A DNA stretch of 64,000 bases, from NCBI GenBank assembly GCA_000231825.2, contig JH720297.1, positions 1,562,101 to 1,626,100 on the forward strand. The letters are read 5' to 3'. Shown here one piece after another: positions 62,171 to 64,000 of the stretch. The notes beneath the pieces are model-generated. The model did no database searches. It saw nothing but the letters and a program-made list of their open reading frames with translations, and was not told where the DNA came from. Position 1 is the stretch's first letter. Each line of letters opens with the position of its first letter. Source of the DNA: Tetrahymena elliotti 4EA (Eukaryota > Ciliophora > Oligohymenophorea > Hymenostomatida > Tetrahymenidae). The position numbers and the translations under genes are program-made.

Positions 62171-62959
62171 TTAAAAACTTTTTTAGCTTTCAATGTTTGA
62201 AAAAATTATTAGAATATGCTTATGTAAACAGTTATCTTTTTTTTAAATTAAGTAAGATTAAACTAGTTAATTTTTTGTATTGTTTTTTATTAAGAAAATT
62301 AAATAGTATAAAATTTTTAATCTTTAACTTTTATTTTAAAACAAAACTGAATAAAATATCAAATGATAATTTTCAAAAGTTTATTTAAAGAAAAAAAAAA
62401 TTTTTTTGGAAAAACTTTGTAAAATGTTAATTTTTAAAAAATAAATTAATTTACCCTAAAAAAAGGATAGTTTGTCTAAAAAGCAATAAATTTCTATTTT
62501 ATTTTTAAAATTGTCAAACATTTCTAAAATTTTGGCAAAATTTTATTTTTTATCGATTGACTTTAAAAATAATTATAAATTAAATTAAATTCTAATAAAT
62601 CTAAAATTTTAGTTTAAGATTCTGAATGTTCATTCAATCTTAATTTTGTTAATTTTGAGATATTTAAAAAAATATCTAGTAATTAAAGTGGCTAAAAGTT
62701 TCTTATATATTTTAAGAATTTCATCTTCTAAATAAATTTTAAAAATATTTTTTTTCGTCATAAAAAATAAAAGTAAGCCTAAATAAGCTTGAAAAAAAAA
62801 TTCAATAAGAAAAAAAATTAAAAATTAAGTAGTGATAAATGTAATTAAAAATTTTGATTAAAAACAAAATTTATACAACATTTCAATACTTCAACATCTA
62901 AGAATTAAATCAATATAAAAAATATTAATATTTAATGTGTTAAATATAAATTTAATACT
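62171..62959. other. Intergenic region between convergent genes
   Basis: A+T-rich sequence with poly-A/poly-T runs. The open stretch at 62167-62388 overlaps the stop of the cysteine-rich gene in another frame and is not supported. Confidence 0.55.
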
Positions 62960-64000
62960 TCATTCATCAACTTCTTGATCTTCGCACCAGCAAGGGCAGC
63001 AACAGCAGCAGTATTTACGCAGCCATTCACAGCAAATTTTTTTTTTCTTTTATTTTGTTGGCTTCTTTTCAGGATTGCCAGAATAATATACTTAGTTATT
63101 GTTATGATTATTATTAACAGTATTATTTTATTATACAATTTAATTGGCCTAAATCAAGTTATTTTAAGTATTATTTAGTTATGTGTTATTCAAATTAGAT
63201 TTTGATGATTCACCTTTTATTTTTTAGTTACCCTTGTTAGGATCTTAATTTCTTTCTTCATCCTTGATGAGCTTTTCAAGCAATGTTGAATTTTCTAAAT
63301 TAGCATTAACTCCATCTTCACGGCTAGTATTTTTTTACAACTCTTCTTCAGTATATGTATAATCTTCATATTATGTTGTTTCATTTTATGTTTTGCTCTA
63401 AGATTTTTATTGGCTATGATCAGAAATTGCATTCATTTTCTTATCTTAAGTTCTTAGAATATTTTTTTATGTGTCTGTTAATTAAATATTTTAGCTATTT
63501 TTTGAATTGTCAAGCTTATTTTGTGTTTTAGGATCTGAATGGGGATCTTCATTCTCAGTATCATTTTTATTTTATTAATACTAAACAGCTATTTCTTACA
63601 AACCTTCTTCTTCATTACTTCCAAAGTTTTCAACTTAAGAAAGAGATTATTTTTTATGCTCTAAATAAACTTCTTGATGCTCTTTATGTTTGTGATGAAG
63701 TTTACTATCGTTATTGTCCATAACGTAAACATCTTCTTCTTCCATAAAATTTTCTTAATCCAGTAATTAATCTCCCTACTGAGTTTGTTAAGATTTTTCT
63801 TCTGCCTGCTTCTTCTCATATGCTAATCTTTTTTCTTCAGCTTCTTTAGCTAGCTTTTCTTTCTCTTATTTTTCTTGTGCTAATTTCTTCTGTTCTGCTT
63901 CTTTAGCTAATCTTTCTTACTCAGCTTTTTCTTCAGCTAATCTCTTCTCTTCTACTAATCTTTTTTCTTCAGCTTCTTTGGCTAATCTTTCTTACTCAGC
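62960..64000 (-). CDS. Charged coiled-coil protein with a C-terminal cysteine cluster (5' end beyond the window)
   Basis: One open minus-strand frame of 347 codons enters from the right edge and ends at TGA 62960-62962. From the edge inward: Ala/Glu/Lys/Arg-rich heptads (AEQERLAKEAEEKRL repeated with variation) for about 75 residues, then an acidic/polar region (ENFMEEEDVYVMDNNDSKLH; TEEELQKNTSRED). An N/Q-rich linker follows, then a basic KKPTKQKKKK, and the C-terminus ICCEWLRKYCCCCCPCWCED followed by QEVDE. No intron is needed; what looks like a donor at 63230 lies inside coding sequence. A basic stretch followed by a dense Cys/Trp patch is the usual look of a multiply palmitoylated membrane anchor, but metal binding is also possible. 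No family recognised. Confidence 0.75.

Noticed and set aside
62932..63138. Minus-strand reading ending AALAGAKIKKLMNEVLNL as the gene's C-terminus
   Set aside because: It is one frame off from the long upstream coding frame; the continuous frame from the right edge reads through to the Cys cluster and stops at TGA 62960-62962.

Overview
The window is nuclear DNA of an oligohymenophorean ciliate, most likely Tetrahymena or a close relative. Every long reading frame runs through in-frame TAA and TAG codons, which must be read as glutamine, and ends only at TGA. Intergenic DNA is extremely A+T rich. Introns are GT...AG and mostly about 50-300 bp, longer than the 20-35 bp introns of Paramecium. 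A standard-code ORF search therefore shatters nearly every gene; the models here were read by eye with TAA/TAG = Gln, so small exon boundaries are approximate unless stated. Macronuclear and micronuclear origin cannot be told apart from the window alone.

Layout, left to right. 0-2.8 kb: a C-terminal alanyl-tRNA synthetase fragment (minus, running off the left edge) and an UNC-93-like transporter (plus). 4.6-9.6 kb: a tandem pair of equilibrative nucleoside transporters with identical exon lengths. 9.9-13.4 kb: a long N/Q-rich protein (minus) carrying a degenerate FCP1/SCP-like phosphatase fold with DPF and clathrin-box-like motifs at its tail. 14.0-19.4 kb: two diverged, broken copies of a protein-kinase-like gene (minus). 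20.2-22.2 kb: an ankyrin-repeat protein. 23.6-29.8 kb: two axonemal genes (minus), a CFAP161-like protein joined to calcyphosin-type EF-hands, and CFAP100. 31.4-33.2 kb: mitochondrial IBA57 (plus), whose 3' end is echoed in downstream repeats. 33.9-35.3 kb: the ESCRT-II subunit VPS36 (minus). 37.4-39.1 kb: an intronless multi-spanning membrane protein of unknown function. 40.0-42.2 kb: a PX/BAR-type sorting nexin. 43.0-44.0 kb: an RWDD1/Gir2-like protein. 44.5-45.1 kb: a short unknown gene (minus). 45.1-49.7 kb: a gene-poor AT-rich stretch. 49.7-52.8 kb: an intronless Q/N/S-rich coiled-coil protein. 53.3-62.2 kb: a giant cysteine-rich repeat protein with a C-terminal membrane segment. 63.0-64.0 kb: a charged coiled-coil protein ending in a dense cysteine cluster (minus, running off the right edge).

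There is no operon logic; genes are independently spaced eukaryotic units. Functional themes that recur are membrane transport and trafficking (UNC-93, two ENTs, VPS36, a sorting nexin, possibly the FCP-like protein) and the cilium (CFAP161-like and CFAP100 side by side). The most unusual content is the decayed kinase pair, the dead-phosphatase-like protein, the CFAP161/calcyphosin fusion, the AlaRS fragment lacking its catalytic half, and the terminal Cys-cluster protein. No self-contained new defence or mobile system was found.
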